From Pseudomonadota bacterium (lineage in GTDB: Bacteria > Pseudomonadota > Alphaproteobacteria > Rhizobiales > Xanthobacteraceae), in assembly GCA_023451825.1 (NCBI GenBank), contig JAEXYA010000067.1, positions 98,473-162,472 of the forward strand: DNA of 64,000 bases. The letters are read 5' to 3'. The notes under the pieces were generated by a model that did not search any database, was not told where the DNA came from, and saw only the letters and a list, made by a program, of their open reading frames with translations. The translations under genes were made by a program, and so were the position numbers. Below, piece after piece: positions 51,370 through 59,370 of this stretch (positions are counted from its first letter, which is position 1; each line of letters begins with the position of its first letter).

Positions 51370-54300
51370 CTAGCGTGCAGCGCGCTTGGTATTCGCGGAT
51401 TTGGCGGCCTGGGCCGGTGCGTTATCCCAACCACCGGCGGGAGCTGCCACATTGATCGCATCTTCCGGCTGGCCTTCCGGCACAAACGTCTGGATCGCGA
51501 GCTTCGCTGCAGCCAGCGACTGCGGATCGAGACGCTTGGCGACATCGTCGCGCTTCTTGCCGGCATCGACGTCGCCTTGGGCGGCGGCGAGGCTGAACCA
51601 CTTGAAGCTCTCGGCGAGATTCTGATCGACGCCGATGCCGCGCGCATAGAGGATGCCGAGATTGAACTGGCTGTCGGCCACGCCACGATCGGCGGCCTTG
51701 CGGAACCAGAGCGAGGCGCTCTTGTAATTGGCGCCGCGGGTGCCGCCATCCGCATCGAGCACAGCGAGATTGTGCATCGCCTTGGCATTGCCGCGCTCGG
51801 CCGCCTGCATGTAATAGCGGCGCGCGACTTCCCAATCCTTCTTCAGGCCGAGGCCCTTCTCATACAGCGTGCCCAGGCGGAACATGCCGGGCACCACACC
51901 GGCCTGCGCCGCGCGGTCATACCACTTGGCAGCTTCTTCATAGCTCTGCGGCACGCCGCGGCCTTCGGCGTAGCGCACGCCGATCTCGAAGGCCGCCGTG
52001 GCGTCCCCCTTGATCGCGGCATTGCGCAGACCAGCGCCGCCGATGCCGTCAGGCAGTTTTTCGCCGGCGGGAATCGTCACCGTTCCGAGCTTCTGGCCGC
52101 TCGGCGGCAGCAGCGCCGGCGCGGCGGGCATGCTGGGCTGCGGCGCGGCAATGCTGCCGGTTACGTCGGGCGAGATATAAGGAACGGGCGCGGCCTGCGG
52201 CACGGGTGCCTGCTGGGGTGCAGGCGTCGTTTCCGGAGCCGGCTGTGGCGCGAACAAAGTCTGCTTGCCTGTCGATGTCGGCGCGCCGATGGACGGGGCC
52301 GGCTCAGGCTCCACTGGCTTCGACGTGTCGAGATAAAGCGGCGGCGCATGGGTGTTTGCGGCCATCGGCGGCTGCGAACCACCGTCGTCCAGCAGCGTCA
52401 TCGCCATCTTGAACGAGCCGAGCACGATCACGACCACGCTCGCACCGACCAATAGCGAACGAATCTTGGAGCCGAATGTCGATGGGCCCTTCTCGCCTTC
52501 GACCTGCGGCGCGGCCTTGGCACTCTTCGGCTTCTCACCCGTCGAGGCAGCGGCCTGCGCGGCGCGGCGTGCGGCGGCGATGAAGCTGGACGCGCTGGCC
52601 GGCTCCGGCGCAGCACCGGCGATTTCGCTGATCGCATCCTCCGACGCGGCGATGCGCTCCGACGGCGAGGCACCCCGGCCCTGCGGGCGTGTGCCGGGTT
52701 CGAGCGGATGATCGGGCGGCAATTGCGGATCGACCATCGGACGCGGCGACGGACGCTCGACGGTGACCGGCGGCGCGGCGGGCTTCGGTGCCGGCTTCGG
52801 ATCGAGGATCTCGCTGATGGCCTTCGGCACCTGGAAGGCAGGTGCGGGCTCGCTGGAAATCGCGGTCGCAGCGAAGTCGCGCGGTGCCGCATCGAAATGC
52901 GCTTGCGGCGGGCGCACTTCGATCTGCGACGGACTGGCCGCCTGCGGCTTCACCGGATTCGGCATTTGCGGGCGCGGCGGTGCGGCCATCGCAGGCTGAA
53001 TCGCTGCCTGCGGCATCGGAGCGGGCTGAATGGGAGCCGCGGCCGGCGCTGGCTGCGCAGGACGCGCGCTGACCGCGCGCAGATCGCCTTCGATCTTGGC
53101 CAGGCGATCGACCACATGGCCGAGGGTCGAATGCACGACCTCCATGGAATCCTGGAGATGGCGATCGGTTTCCGACTGGCTGAAGCGCATGTCGGACAAT
53201 TCGCGCTTGAAGGCATCGACTGCACCGGCATCGGCGCGGCTGTCGCTCAGCGCGGCAGCGAACATCGTCTGCTGGCGTTCGAGATGACGCAGGATGTCCT
53301 GCAATCCATCCTCGACGCGGCCGAGATTATTGCCACGCGGGTCGCTGATGCTTTCCATCCGCTCCAAGAGATAGGAGACGCGCTGTTCCAGATGCGTGAA
53401 GGCAGACGACTGGTCGTTGCCGACCGGCATGTGATCGAGCCGCTGCGCCAGCGCCGCCAAAGCGCTTTCCAGATTGTCGGAATTGACGGGCTGCGGGCGT
53501 TCGCGATTTTCGAGCGTGGTCGTCAGCGTCATGATGCGCGCTTCGAGCGCGGCGAACATGCTGCTGTCGCTGCTCTGCGCGAGCTGATCGACCTTGCTCG
53601 ACAGCCGCTGCAGATCATCACTGAGACGGCCAACCGCCTCATTGGTGGCGACATTGGAGACGATGGCGCGCAAGGCGGAGAGCGCGCCTTCGAGCTGCTC
53701 CAGCGTGCCCGGATTATCGCTCGAGCGCACGATCTGATCGATCTTGCTGCCGAGATTGCGGATCGCCTCGTCGAAGCCGGCCAGCTGTTCGGCCGGCGTC
53801 AGCGTCTTCAACGTCTTATGGATATCGCCAAGCGCGTGTTCGAGATTACCGAGCACATCGGCATCGATGCCGCTCGAGCGCGTTTCATCGATCCGCTGCG
53901 ACAGCGCGCGGATTTCACTCTCAATGGATTCAATGGCACGGCGCGGCAGCGCTTCGGTCACCGCATTGCGTATCTCGGCGAGTTCGCTGCGGAATGTCGC
54001 GATCGACTGCTCGATACTGTCATTCGGCCGCTGCAGCGCGTCGATTTTGCTGGTGATTTGCGACAGCTGGCGCTCCAGCCCTGACATGTCGGGCATCGGG
54101 GGCGGCGGTGTCACATGTGGAGCAACCGGTGACGCATAACGCGGAGCCATCCGCGGAGCGCCATCGAGTTCGTCCTGACGCGCGGCGATCTCGGCAATGG
54201 CGAAATCGAGCGACAACGGATCGGATTGCGGCGCAGAGCTATAGACATGATTGGCGGCGCGCTCGACCATGTCCGGGTTGGGGCGCGGATCGTAATGCTG

Positions 54301-54756
54301 GGCGGCCGGCGCTGCGCGCTGCGGCTTCTCGCTGATCTGCGACAACCGCGCATCGAGACGCGAAATCGCATCATTGAGCTGGCGCGCAACGCCGGGCTCA
54401 TTGCTGCTACGCTGGGTCGGGCGCGAAAACTCTTCGATCTGACGGGCGATGGCATCGAGACGCTGATGAATATCAGCGACCTCAGCGGCCTCCCGCTGCG
54501 GCATTGCCGCTTGGCGCGGGGGCATCGCCTGGCGTTGCGCATGGCTTGGACGCGCCTGGTAGCGCGGGGGCTGCGGAGCTTCGGTGGGCCGGGCATGATC
54601 GGCATAGCCATGCATCGCGGGCGCGACCGGGGATTCGCCGATGGTGGTGTTCAGCCAATCGGTGAGGGACATGCCGGCGCGGCGCGCGGCGGCTTCGGCT
54701 CGCTCACGAACCGACGGGTCCATCCCCTCAACACTCCACGATACGCGCGAATTCAT
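51370..54756 (-). CDS. PodJ-like polar localisation/Sel1-repeat protein
   Basis: 1128 residues. N-terminus MNSRVSWSVEGMDPSVRERAEAAARRAGMSLTDWLNTTIG, then Pro/Gln-rich linkers and long coiled-coil segments between about 85 and 620 (repeated LSQIT-SKIDAL-type heptads). A Pro/Ala-rich stretch leads to a single helix at about 765-790 (LLVGASVVVIVLGSFKMAMTLL). The periplasmic part has Pro-rich linkers and Sel1-like repeats at about 905-1080 (AAFEIGVRYAEGRGVPQSYEEAAKWYDRAAQAG and similar). This is the layout of Caulobacter PodJ, which recruits polar organelle factors. Upstream there is a CtrA-like site. A simple Sel1 secreted-protein role is the alternative. Confidence 0.85.
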   Translation of the reverse strand: MNSRVSWSVEGMDPSVRERAEAAARRAGMSLTDWLNTTIGESPVAPAMHGYADHARPTEAPQPPRYQARPSHAQRQAMPPRQAAMPQREAAEVADIHQRLDAIARQIEEFSRPTQRSSNEPGVARQLNDAISRLDARLSQISEKPQRAAPAAQHYDPRPNPDMVERAANHVYSSAPQSDPLSLDFAIAEIAARQDELDGAPRMAPRYASPVAPHVTPPPPMPDMSGLERQLSQITSKIDALQRPNDSIEQSIATFRSELAEIRNAVTEALPRRAIESIESEIRALSQRIDETRSSGIDADVLGNLEHALGDIHKTLKTLTPAEQLAGFDEAIRNLGSKIDQIVRSSDNPGTLEQLEGALSALRAIVSNVATNEAVGRLSDDLQRLSSKVDQLAQSSDSSMFAALEARIMTLTTTLENRERPQPVNSDNLESALAALAQRLDHMPVGNDQSSAFTHLEQRVSYLLERMESISDPRGNNLGRVEDGLQDILRHLERQQTMFAAALSDSRADAGAVDAFKRELSDMRFSQSETDRHLQDSMEVVHSTLGHVVDRLAKIEGDLRAVSARPAQPAPAAAPIQPAPMPQAAIQPAMAAPPRPQMPNPVKPQAASPSQIEVRPPQAHFDAAPRDFAATAISSEPAPAFQVPKAISEILDPKPAPKPAAPPVTVERPSPRPMVDPQLPPDHPLEPGTRPQGRGASPSERIAASEDAISEIAGAAPEPASASSFIAAARRAAQAAASTGEKPKSAKAAPQVEGEKGPSTFGSKIRSLLVGASVVVIVLGSFKMAMTLLDDGGSQPPMAANTHAPPLYLDTSKPVEPEPAPSIGAPTSTGKQTLFAPQPAPETTPAPQQAPVPQAAPVPYISPDVTGSIAAPQPSMPAAPALLPPSGQKLGTVTIPAGEKLPDGIGGAGLRNAAIKGDATAAFEIGVRYAEGRGVPQSYEEAAKWYDRAAQAGVVPGMFRLGTLYEKGLGLKKDWEVARRYYMQAAERGNAKAMHNLAVLDADGGTRGANYKSASLWFRKAADRGVADSQFNLGILYARGIGVDQNLAESFKWFSLAAAQGDVDAGKKRDDVAKRLDPQSLAAAKLAIQTFVPEGQPEDAINVAAPAGGWDNAPAQAAKSANTKRAAR

Positions 54757-54881
54757 GCTTTGGTCCGGTTACGAGCCTGACGCCAACCAGCGCCTGCAGC
54801 TTCCGCCACGCGTCCCAGAATGAAGAAATCAGAAACGGGAACGCGGTGGTCTGCCTTAGTCCGGACTTTTCAGGGTTAGGG

Positions 54882-54896
54882 TAAATAACGGGTTAA
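54882..54896. promoter_or_regulatory. CtrA-like binding site upstream of the PodJ-like gene
   Basis: Read on the minus strand, TTAA - seven bases - TTTA, one mismatch to the CtrA consensus TTAA-N7-TTAA. It lies 126-140 bases before the PodJ-like start, in the divergent region 54757-54985, which otherwise shows no gene. A nearby CTTAAATGTTAA (54916-54927) has the half sites with the wrong spacing. Confidence 0.4.
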
Positions 54897-54985
54897 GGAT
54901 GGGCTCGCGACAGCCTTAAATGTTAATCGGACGATACACTTGCGCCGATTCATAGGTAGGATGAGGCGTTCGCGCCCCGGATGCG

Positions 54986-55537
54986 TCAGTGCGTGAACAA
55001 CGCGCTGAGATCGTCGATGTCGCGCTCGGTCATCGAATCGTGCCGCGGGTCCATCACCGCGGACTGGCCGATATAGGCCCAGTACAGAAACTCCGCGCGC
55101 GACAATGCACGGCGGCTTTCGACACCTGCTTCAGTGAGCACATTTGCCATATAGGCGATGCGACGGGCATCGACGGACGCCACCATCTCAGCCACCGCCT
55201 TGTCCGTGGACGCCATTCCGCGGATCGAGCGATCGAGGCTGCGATCCTCATTGAAGGCCAATTTCATCAGATGCGTCAGGCGGGCGGCGCCGGTGGTGGA
55301 GGCATCGGTTTGCTCCAGCACCTGATCGGTGGTCCGCTCCTGCCAGCGCTCCAGGAGTTGCAGGCGGAACTCGCCGATATCCTTGAAATGCCAATAGAAA
55401 CTGCCGCGAGAGACGTTCAGCCCGGCAGCGAGATCGCCGACCTTGAGCGCAGCCGCGCCCTGCCGCGCCAGAATGCGGAGGCCGTGATCGAGCCACGCGG
55501 TGCGCGTCAGCCGGTCCTTGGTCACTTGCTCTTCCAT
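54986..55537 (-). CDS. TetR/AcrR-family transcriptional regulator
   Basis: 183 residues from the ATG at 55537; the upstream in-frame ATG lies beyond the operator-like palindrome. The N-terminal HTH is GLRILARQGAAALKVGDLAAGLNVSRGSFYWHFKDIGEFRLQLLERW (about 15-62), a standard TetR DNA-binding domain. The C-terminal ligand domain is helical. It diverges from the SnoaL-like gene and the beta-oxidation genes, and the inverted repeat between them (55547-55560) is a likely operator, so it probably represses itself and the fatty-acid genes in response to an acyl-CoA or similar ligand. Confidence 0.88.
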   Translation of the reverse strand: MEEQVTKDRLTRTAWLDHGLRILARQGAAALKVGDLAAGLNVSRGSFYWHFKDIGEFRLQLLERWQERTTDQVLEQTDASTTGAARLTHLMKLAFNEDRSLDRSIRGMASTDKAVAEMVASVDARRIAYMANVLTEAGVESRRALSRAEFLYWAYIGQSAVMDPRHDSMTERDIDDLSALFTH

Positions 55538-55542
55538 GATCC

Positions 55543-55607
55543 AACCATACACAAGTGTATTGACGAAATCCATGCCTTGAGGTTAGCTTCCATGCAAGGG
55601 TGTATGG
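55543..55607. promoter_or_regulatory. Operator-like inverted repeats between tetR and the SnoaL-like gene
   Basis: ATACAC-AA-GTGTAT (55547-55560) is a perfect inverted repeat next to the tetR start, and the half site GTGTATGG (55600-55607) repeats the CCATACAC half (55545-55552) in inverted orientation just upstream of the SnoaL-like gene. This spacing suits a TetR dimer or two dimers. Confidence 0.6.
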
Positions 55608-55624
55608 AAACACGGAGAGCGCCG

Positions 55625-56011
55625 ATGAGCATGACCGGTCTCGATAAGTGGTACGGCTTCATGAAGTCCCACGACCATGCGGCGCTTAAGGAGCTGCTGC
55701 ATCCCGATGCCGTGTTCGAGAGCCCGGTGGTGCATGCGCCACAGCGCGGCCGTGACATCGTGTTCAAATATCTCGCCGCCGCCGAACAGGTGCTGGGCGG
55801 GCCCGGCTTCACCTATACCGGCGAATGGCGCAACGACACGTCCGCCGTGCTCGAATTCGAGAACGAGATCGAGGGCATCAAGATCAACGGCATCGACATG
55901 ATCACCTTCGATGCCGAAGGCCGCATCACGCATTTCAAGGTGATGGTCCGACCGCTGAAAGCCATCAATCTCCTGCACCGTCTCATGGGTGAAATGCTGG
56001 CGCGGCAATAA
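55625..56011 (+). CDS. SnoaL/NTF2-like small protein
   Basis: 128 residues from the ATG at 55625 (GGAG eight bases upstream). The long open frame before it is a shadow of tetR. Alpha-beta cone fold features: LDKWYGFMKSHDHAALKELLHPDAVFESPVVHAPQRGRDIVFKYLAAAEQVLG, then a beta-sheet ending ITHFKVMVRPLKAINLLHRLMGEML. Known relatives bind small hydrophobic ligands or are isomerases/hydrolases. First gene after the operator, followed at 81 bases by the acyl-CoA dehydrogenase. Role here unknown, perhaps accessory to fatty-acid use. Confidence 0.85.
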   Translation: MSMTGLDKWYGFMKSHDHAALKELLHPDAVFESPVVHAPQRGRDIVFKYLAAAEQVLGGPGFTYTGEWRNDTSAVLEFENEIEGIKINGIDMITFDAEGRITHFKVMVRPLKAINLLHRLMGEMLARQ

Positions 56012-56091
56012 GGCGCCGTCTTTTCAAACCACCTTCAAACGCGATGCTGTAAGCTTGCGTCGCATAACGAATTCCAACCGGGGAGGACTTC

Positions 56092-57882
56092 ATGCCCAGC
56101 TACAAAGCGCCGCTCGAAGACGTCGGCTTTCTGCTCAACGACGTGTTTCAGTTCGATCGCTATAACAATCTCCCCGGCTTCAGCGATGCCTCGGCCGATG
56201 TGCGCGAGGCGATCCTCGGCGAGGCTGCAAAACTCAGCGAAAACGTGCTGCAGCCGCTGAACCGCATCGGCGATCTCGAAGGCTGCAAGCGCAACGATGA
56301 TGGCAGCGTCACCACCCCGAAAGGTTTCAAGGACGCCTTCAAGCAGGTCACCGAAGGCGGCTGGCTCGGCCTCTCCGCCCCCGTTGAATATGGCGGCCAG
56401 GGCCTGCCGGTGACGCTGTCGCAGACCGTCGCCGAATTCCAGATCTCGGCCAACATGGCGTTCTCCATGTATGGCGGCCTCACCATGGGCGCCACCGCTG
56501 CGCTGATCGTGCACGGCAACGACCAGCAGAAATCGAAATATCTGCCGAAGATGGTGTCGGGCGAATGGACCGGCACCATGAACCTCACCGAGCCGCATTG
56601 CGGCACCGATCTCGGCCTGCTCCGCACCAAGGCGGTGCCGCAGGGCGACGGCAGCTACAAGATCTCCGGCACCAAGATTTTCATCTCGGCCGGCGAACAC
56701 GACATGGCCGACAACATCATCCATCTCGTGCTCGCGCGCATCGAAGGCGCGCCGGCCGGCATCAAGGGCGTGTCGCTCTTTGTCGTGCCGAAGGTGATGG
56801 TGAATGACGACGGCTCGCTCGGCGACCGCAACGGCGTGGTCTGCGGCTCCATCGAGCACAAGATGGGCATCCACGGCAACTCCACCTGCGTGATGAACTA
56901 CGATAACGCCACCGGCTGGCTGATCGGCGAAGAAAACAAGGGCATGCAGGGCATGTTCGTGATGATGAACGAAGCCCGCCTCGGCGTCGCCGTGCAGGGC
57001 CTCGCGCAATCGGAAGTCGCCTATCAGAACGCCGTGGCTTACGCGAAAGAGCGCATCCAGGGCCGCTCGCTGACCGGGCCGAAATCGCCGGACAAGGCGG
57101 CGGATTCGATCATGGTGCATCCGGACGTGCGCCGCACGCTGCTCACCATTCGCGCCTTCAACGAGGCCGCCCGCGCCATGGTGGTGTGGACCGCGCTGAA
57201 GAGCGACGTCGCCCATCGCTCCGAGGATCCGAAGGAACGCCAGACCGCCGACGACCACATGGGCCTGATGACCCCGGTGCTGAAGGGCGTGCTCACCGAT
57301 GGCGGCTTTGCCAATGCCGTCTCCGCGCAGCAAATGTTCGGCGGCCACGGCTATATCGCCGAATGGGGCATGGAGCAGTTCGTGCGCGATGCGCGTATTG
57401 CGATGATCTATGAAGGCGCCAACGGCATCCAGGCGCTCGATCTCGTCGGCCGCAAACTGCCGCGCGACGGCGGCCGTGCGGCGATGGCGTTCTTCGGCGA
57501 GGTGGCTGCCTTTGCGAAGGAGCATGGCGGCGATGAAGCCATGAAGCCCTATGTCGATCCGCTGTCGAATGCGCTCGGCCATCTGCAGCAGGCCACCATG
57601 TGGCTGATGAACAATGCCATGGCCAAGCCCGACAATGCCGGCGCAGGTGCGACGGATTACATGCAATTGTTTGGCCTCACCGCGTTTGCTTACATGTGGG
57701 CGAAGATGGCGAAGATCGCGCAGGACAAGATCGCCGCTGATGGCGCGACGCCGTTCCTGACCACCAAGCTGGTAACGGGCCGCTTCTTCATGGAGCGAAT
57801 GCTGCCGGAAACCACCGTGCATCTCGCGCGGATACAGACGGGTGCTGCGACCACGATGGAGCTTCCGGCGGAAGCGTTTTGA
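56092..57882 (+). CDS. Acyl-CoA dehydrogenase, long C-terminal-domain type
   Basis: 596 residues, strong GGGGAGGAC SD. N-terminal helical domain; middle beta domain with MNLTEPHCGTDLGLLRTKAVPQGDGSYKISGTKIFISAGEHD and VVCGSIEHKMGIHGNSTCVMNYDNATG. The C-terminal catalytic region holds RIAMIYEGANGIQALDLVGRKLPRDGGRAA, with the expected catalytic Glu in YEG. An extra helical domain of about 100 residues follows, as in AidB/FadE-related alphaproteobacterial enzymes. It makes the trans-2-enoyl-CoA with FAD and ETF. First enzyme of the beta-oxidation set here. Confidence 0.92.
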   Translation: MPSYKAPLEDVGFLLNDVFQFDRYNNLPGFSDASADVREAILGEAAKLSENVLQPLNRIGDLEGCKRNDDGSVTTPKGFKDAFKQVTEGGWLGLSAPVEYGGQGLPVTLSQTVAEFQISANMAFSMYGGLTMGATAALIVHGNDQQKSKYLPKMVSGEWTGTMNLTEPHCGTDLGLLRTKAVPQGDGSYKISGTKIFISAGEHDMADNIIHLVLARIEGAPAGIKGVSLFVVPKVMVNDDGSLGDRNGVVCGSIEHKMGIHGNSTCVMNYDNATGWLIGEENKGMQGMFVMMNEARLGVAVQGLAQSEVAYQNAVAYAKERIQGRSLTGPKSPDKAADSIMVHPDVRRTLLTIRAFNEAARAMVVWTALKSDVAHRSEDPKERQTADDHMGLMTPVLKGVLTDGGFANAVSAQQMFGGHGYIAEWGMEQFVRDARIAMIYEGANGIQALDLVGRKLPRDGGRAAMAFFGEVAAFAKEHGGDEAMKPYVDPLSNALGHLQQATMWLMNNAMAKPDNAGAGATDYMQLFGLTAFAYMWAKMAKIAQDKIAADGATPFLTTKLVTGRFFMERMLPETTVHLARIQTGAATTMELPAEAF

Positions 57883-57897
57883 TCACGACACACGCGA

Positions 57898-58000
57898 CTG
57901 TCATCCCCGCGCATGCGGGGATCCAGTAGACACAGACTTCACAGACAGAACTCGAACGCCCGCGTGTACTGGATCGCCCGGTCAAGCCGGGCGATGACAG
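57898..58000. repeat. Intergenic palindrome, family G
   Basis: CTGTCATCCCCGCGCATGCGGGGATCCAGTA at the left and TACTGGATCGCCCGGTCAAGCCGGGCGATGACAG at the right: each half is a hairpin and the two halves are complementary at CTGTCATC/GATGACAG. Single copy here, between the dehydrogenase and thiolase genes. Confidence 0.88.
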
Positions 58001-58026
58001 CTAAAATTCATCCGAAGGGAGACACC

Positions 58027-59235
58027 ATGCCCGAGGCCTATATCTACGATCACGTTCGCACGCCGCGCGGTCGCGGCAAGTCCGATGGTTCGCTGCATGA
58101 GGTGACCGCACTCGCGCTCGCCACCACGCCGCTGAAGGCGCTCAAGGAGCGTAACAATCTCAAAACCGGCAGCGTCGATGACGTCATTCTCGGCGTCGTC
58201 GATCCCGTCGGCGAGGCCGGCGGCGACATCGCGCGCATGGCCGCGCTCTCGGCCGGCTATGGCAATGATGTCCCCGGCATCCAGATCAACCGCTTTTGCG
58301 CCTCCGGCCTCGACGCGGTGAATTTCGCGGCCGCCCAGGTGATGGCCGGCCAGCACGAACTCACCATCGGCGGCGGCGCCGAAAGCATGAGCCGCGTCGG
58401 CATCGGCGCCTCTGGCGGCGCATGGCCGGTCGATCCCTCGATCGCCGTGCCCGCTTATTTCATGCCGCAGGGCGTCTCGGCCGATCTGATCGCGACCAAA
58501 TACGGCTTCTCGCGTGATGACGTCGACGCCTATTCCGTGCAGAGCCAGCAGCGCGCCGCAAAGTCCTGGGAAGAAGGCCGCTTCAAGAACTCCATCGTCC
58601 CGGTGAAGGACATCAACGGCCTCACCATCCTGGCCAAGGACGAGCATATGCGCCCGTCCACCACGATGCAGTCGCTGGCGTCGCTGCAGCCGTCTTTCGC
58701 CACCGTCGCATCGATGGGCGGCTTTGACGGCGTCGCGATCCAGTCGCATCCGGAAATCGAGGCGGTGAACTATGTCCATCACGCCGGTAATTCATCAGGC
58801 ATCGTCGATGGCGCCGCCGCCGTGCTGCTCGGCAGCGCCGAGGCCGGCAAGAAGAACGGCCTGAAGCCGCGTGCAAAAATCCGCGCCTTCGCCAATATCG
58901 GTTCCGAGCCCGCGATGATGCTCACCGGCCCGGTGGATGTGACGAAGAAAGTGCTGGAGCGCTCCGGCATGAAACTGTCGGACATCGACCTGTTCGAGCT
59001 CAACGAAGCCTTCGCCTCCGTCGTGCTGCGTTTCATCCAGGCGTTCGACATCGACAATGAGAAGATCAATGTCTGCGGCGGCGCCATTGCCATGGGCCAT
59101 CCGCTCGGCGCCACCGGCGCCATGATCCTCGGCACCGTGCTGGACGAGCTCGAGCGCACCAACAAGTCCACGGCGCTCGTCACCCTCTGCATCGGCGGCG
59201 GCATGGGCACCGCGACGATCATCGAACGCGTCTGA
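58027..59235 (+). CDS. Acetyl-CoA C-acetyltransferase (thiolase, FadA-type)
   Basis: 402 residues from the ATG at 58027 (GGGAGA five bases upstream; the longer frame runs through the palindrome). Thiolase residues: active Cys in NRFCASGLDAVNFAA at about residue 88, His in GGAIAMGHPLGATGA and Cys in CIGGGMGTA near the C-terminus, plus LFELNEAFA. The inserted DEHMRPSTTMQSLASLQPSF loop fits FadA/PhaA-like enzymes used in fatty-acid degradation. It cleaves 3-ketoacyl-CoA. Between the dehydrogenase and the FadJ-type fusion, each separated by a palindrome. Confidence 0.92.
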   Translation: MPEAYIYDHVRTPRGRGKSDGSLHEVTALALATTPLKALKERNNLKTGSVDDVILGVVDPVGEAGGDIARMAALSAGYGNDVPGIQINRFCASGLDAVNFAAAQVMAGQHELTIGGGAESMSRVGIGASGGAWPVDPSIAVPAYFMPQGVSADLIATKYGFSRDDVDAYSVQSQQRAAKSWEEGRFKNSIVPVKDINGLTILAKDEHMRPSTTMQSLASLQPSFATVASMGGFDGVAIQSHPEIEAVNYVHHAGNSSGIVDGAAAVLLGSAEAGKKNGLKPRAKIRAFANIGSEPAMMLTGPVDVTKKVLERSGMKLSDIDLFELNEAFASVVLRFIQAFDIDNEKINVCGGAIAMGHPLGATGAMILGTVLDELERTNKSTALVTLCIGGGMGTATIIERV

Positions 59236-59238
59236 TCT

Positions 59239-59324
59239 GTAGGGTGGGCAAAGCGAAGCGTGCCCACCACCCCTGCCGAGCAAGAATGGTGGGCACGGCG
59301 CAACGGCGCCTTTGCCCACCCTAC
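59239..59324. repeat. Intergenic palindrome, family C (copy 3)
   Basis: GTAGGGTGGGCAAAGCGAAGCG and GCCTTTGCCCACCCTAC, inner CGTGCCCACC / GGTGGGCACG. Almost the same sequence as 44764-44852, including the spacer CCGAGCAAGAATGG/CTGAGCAAGAATATGG. Confidence 0.92.
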
Positions 59325-59370
59325 AATTCATCTCCACTGCGCTGACATAGCTGCAACATCAGGAGCCAAC

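Noticed and set aside
56035..57822. A 595-codon minus-strand frame over the acyl-CoA dehydrogenase
   Set aside because: Antisense shadow of a full-length, well-conserved gene on the other strand.
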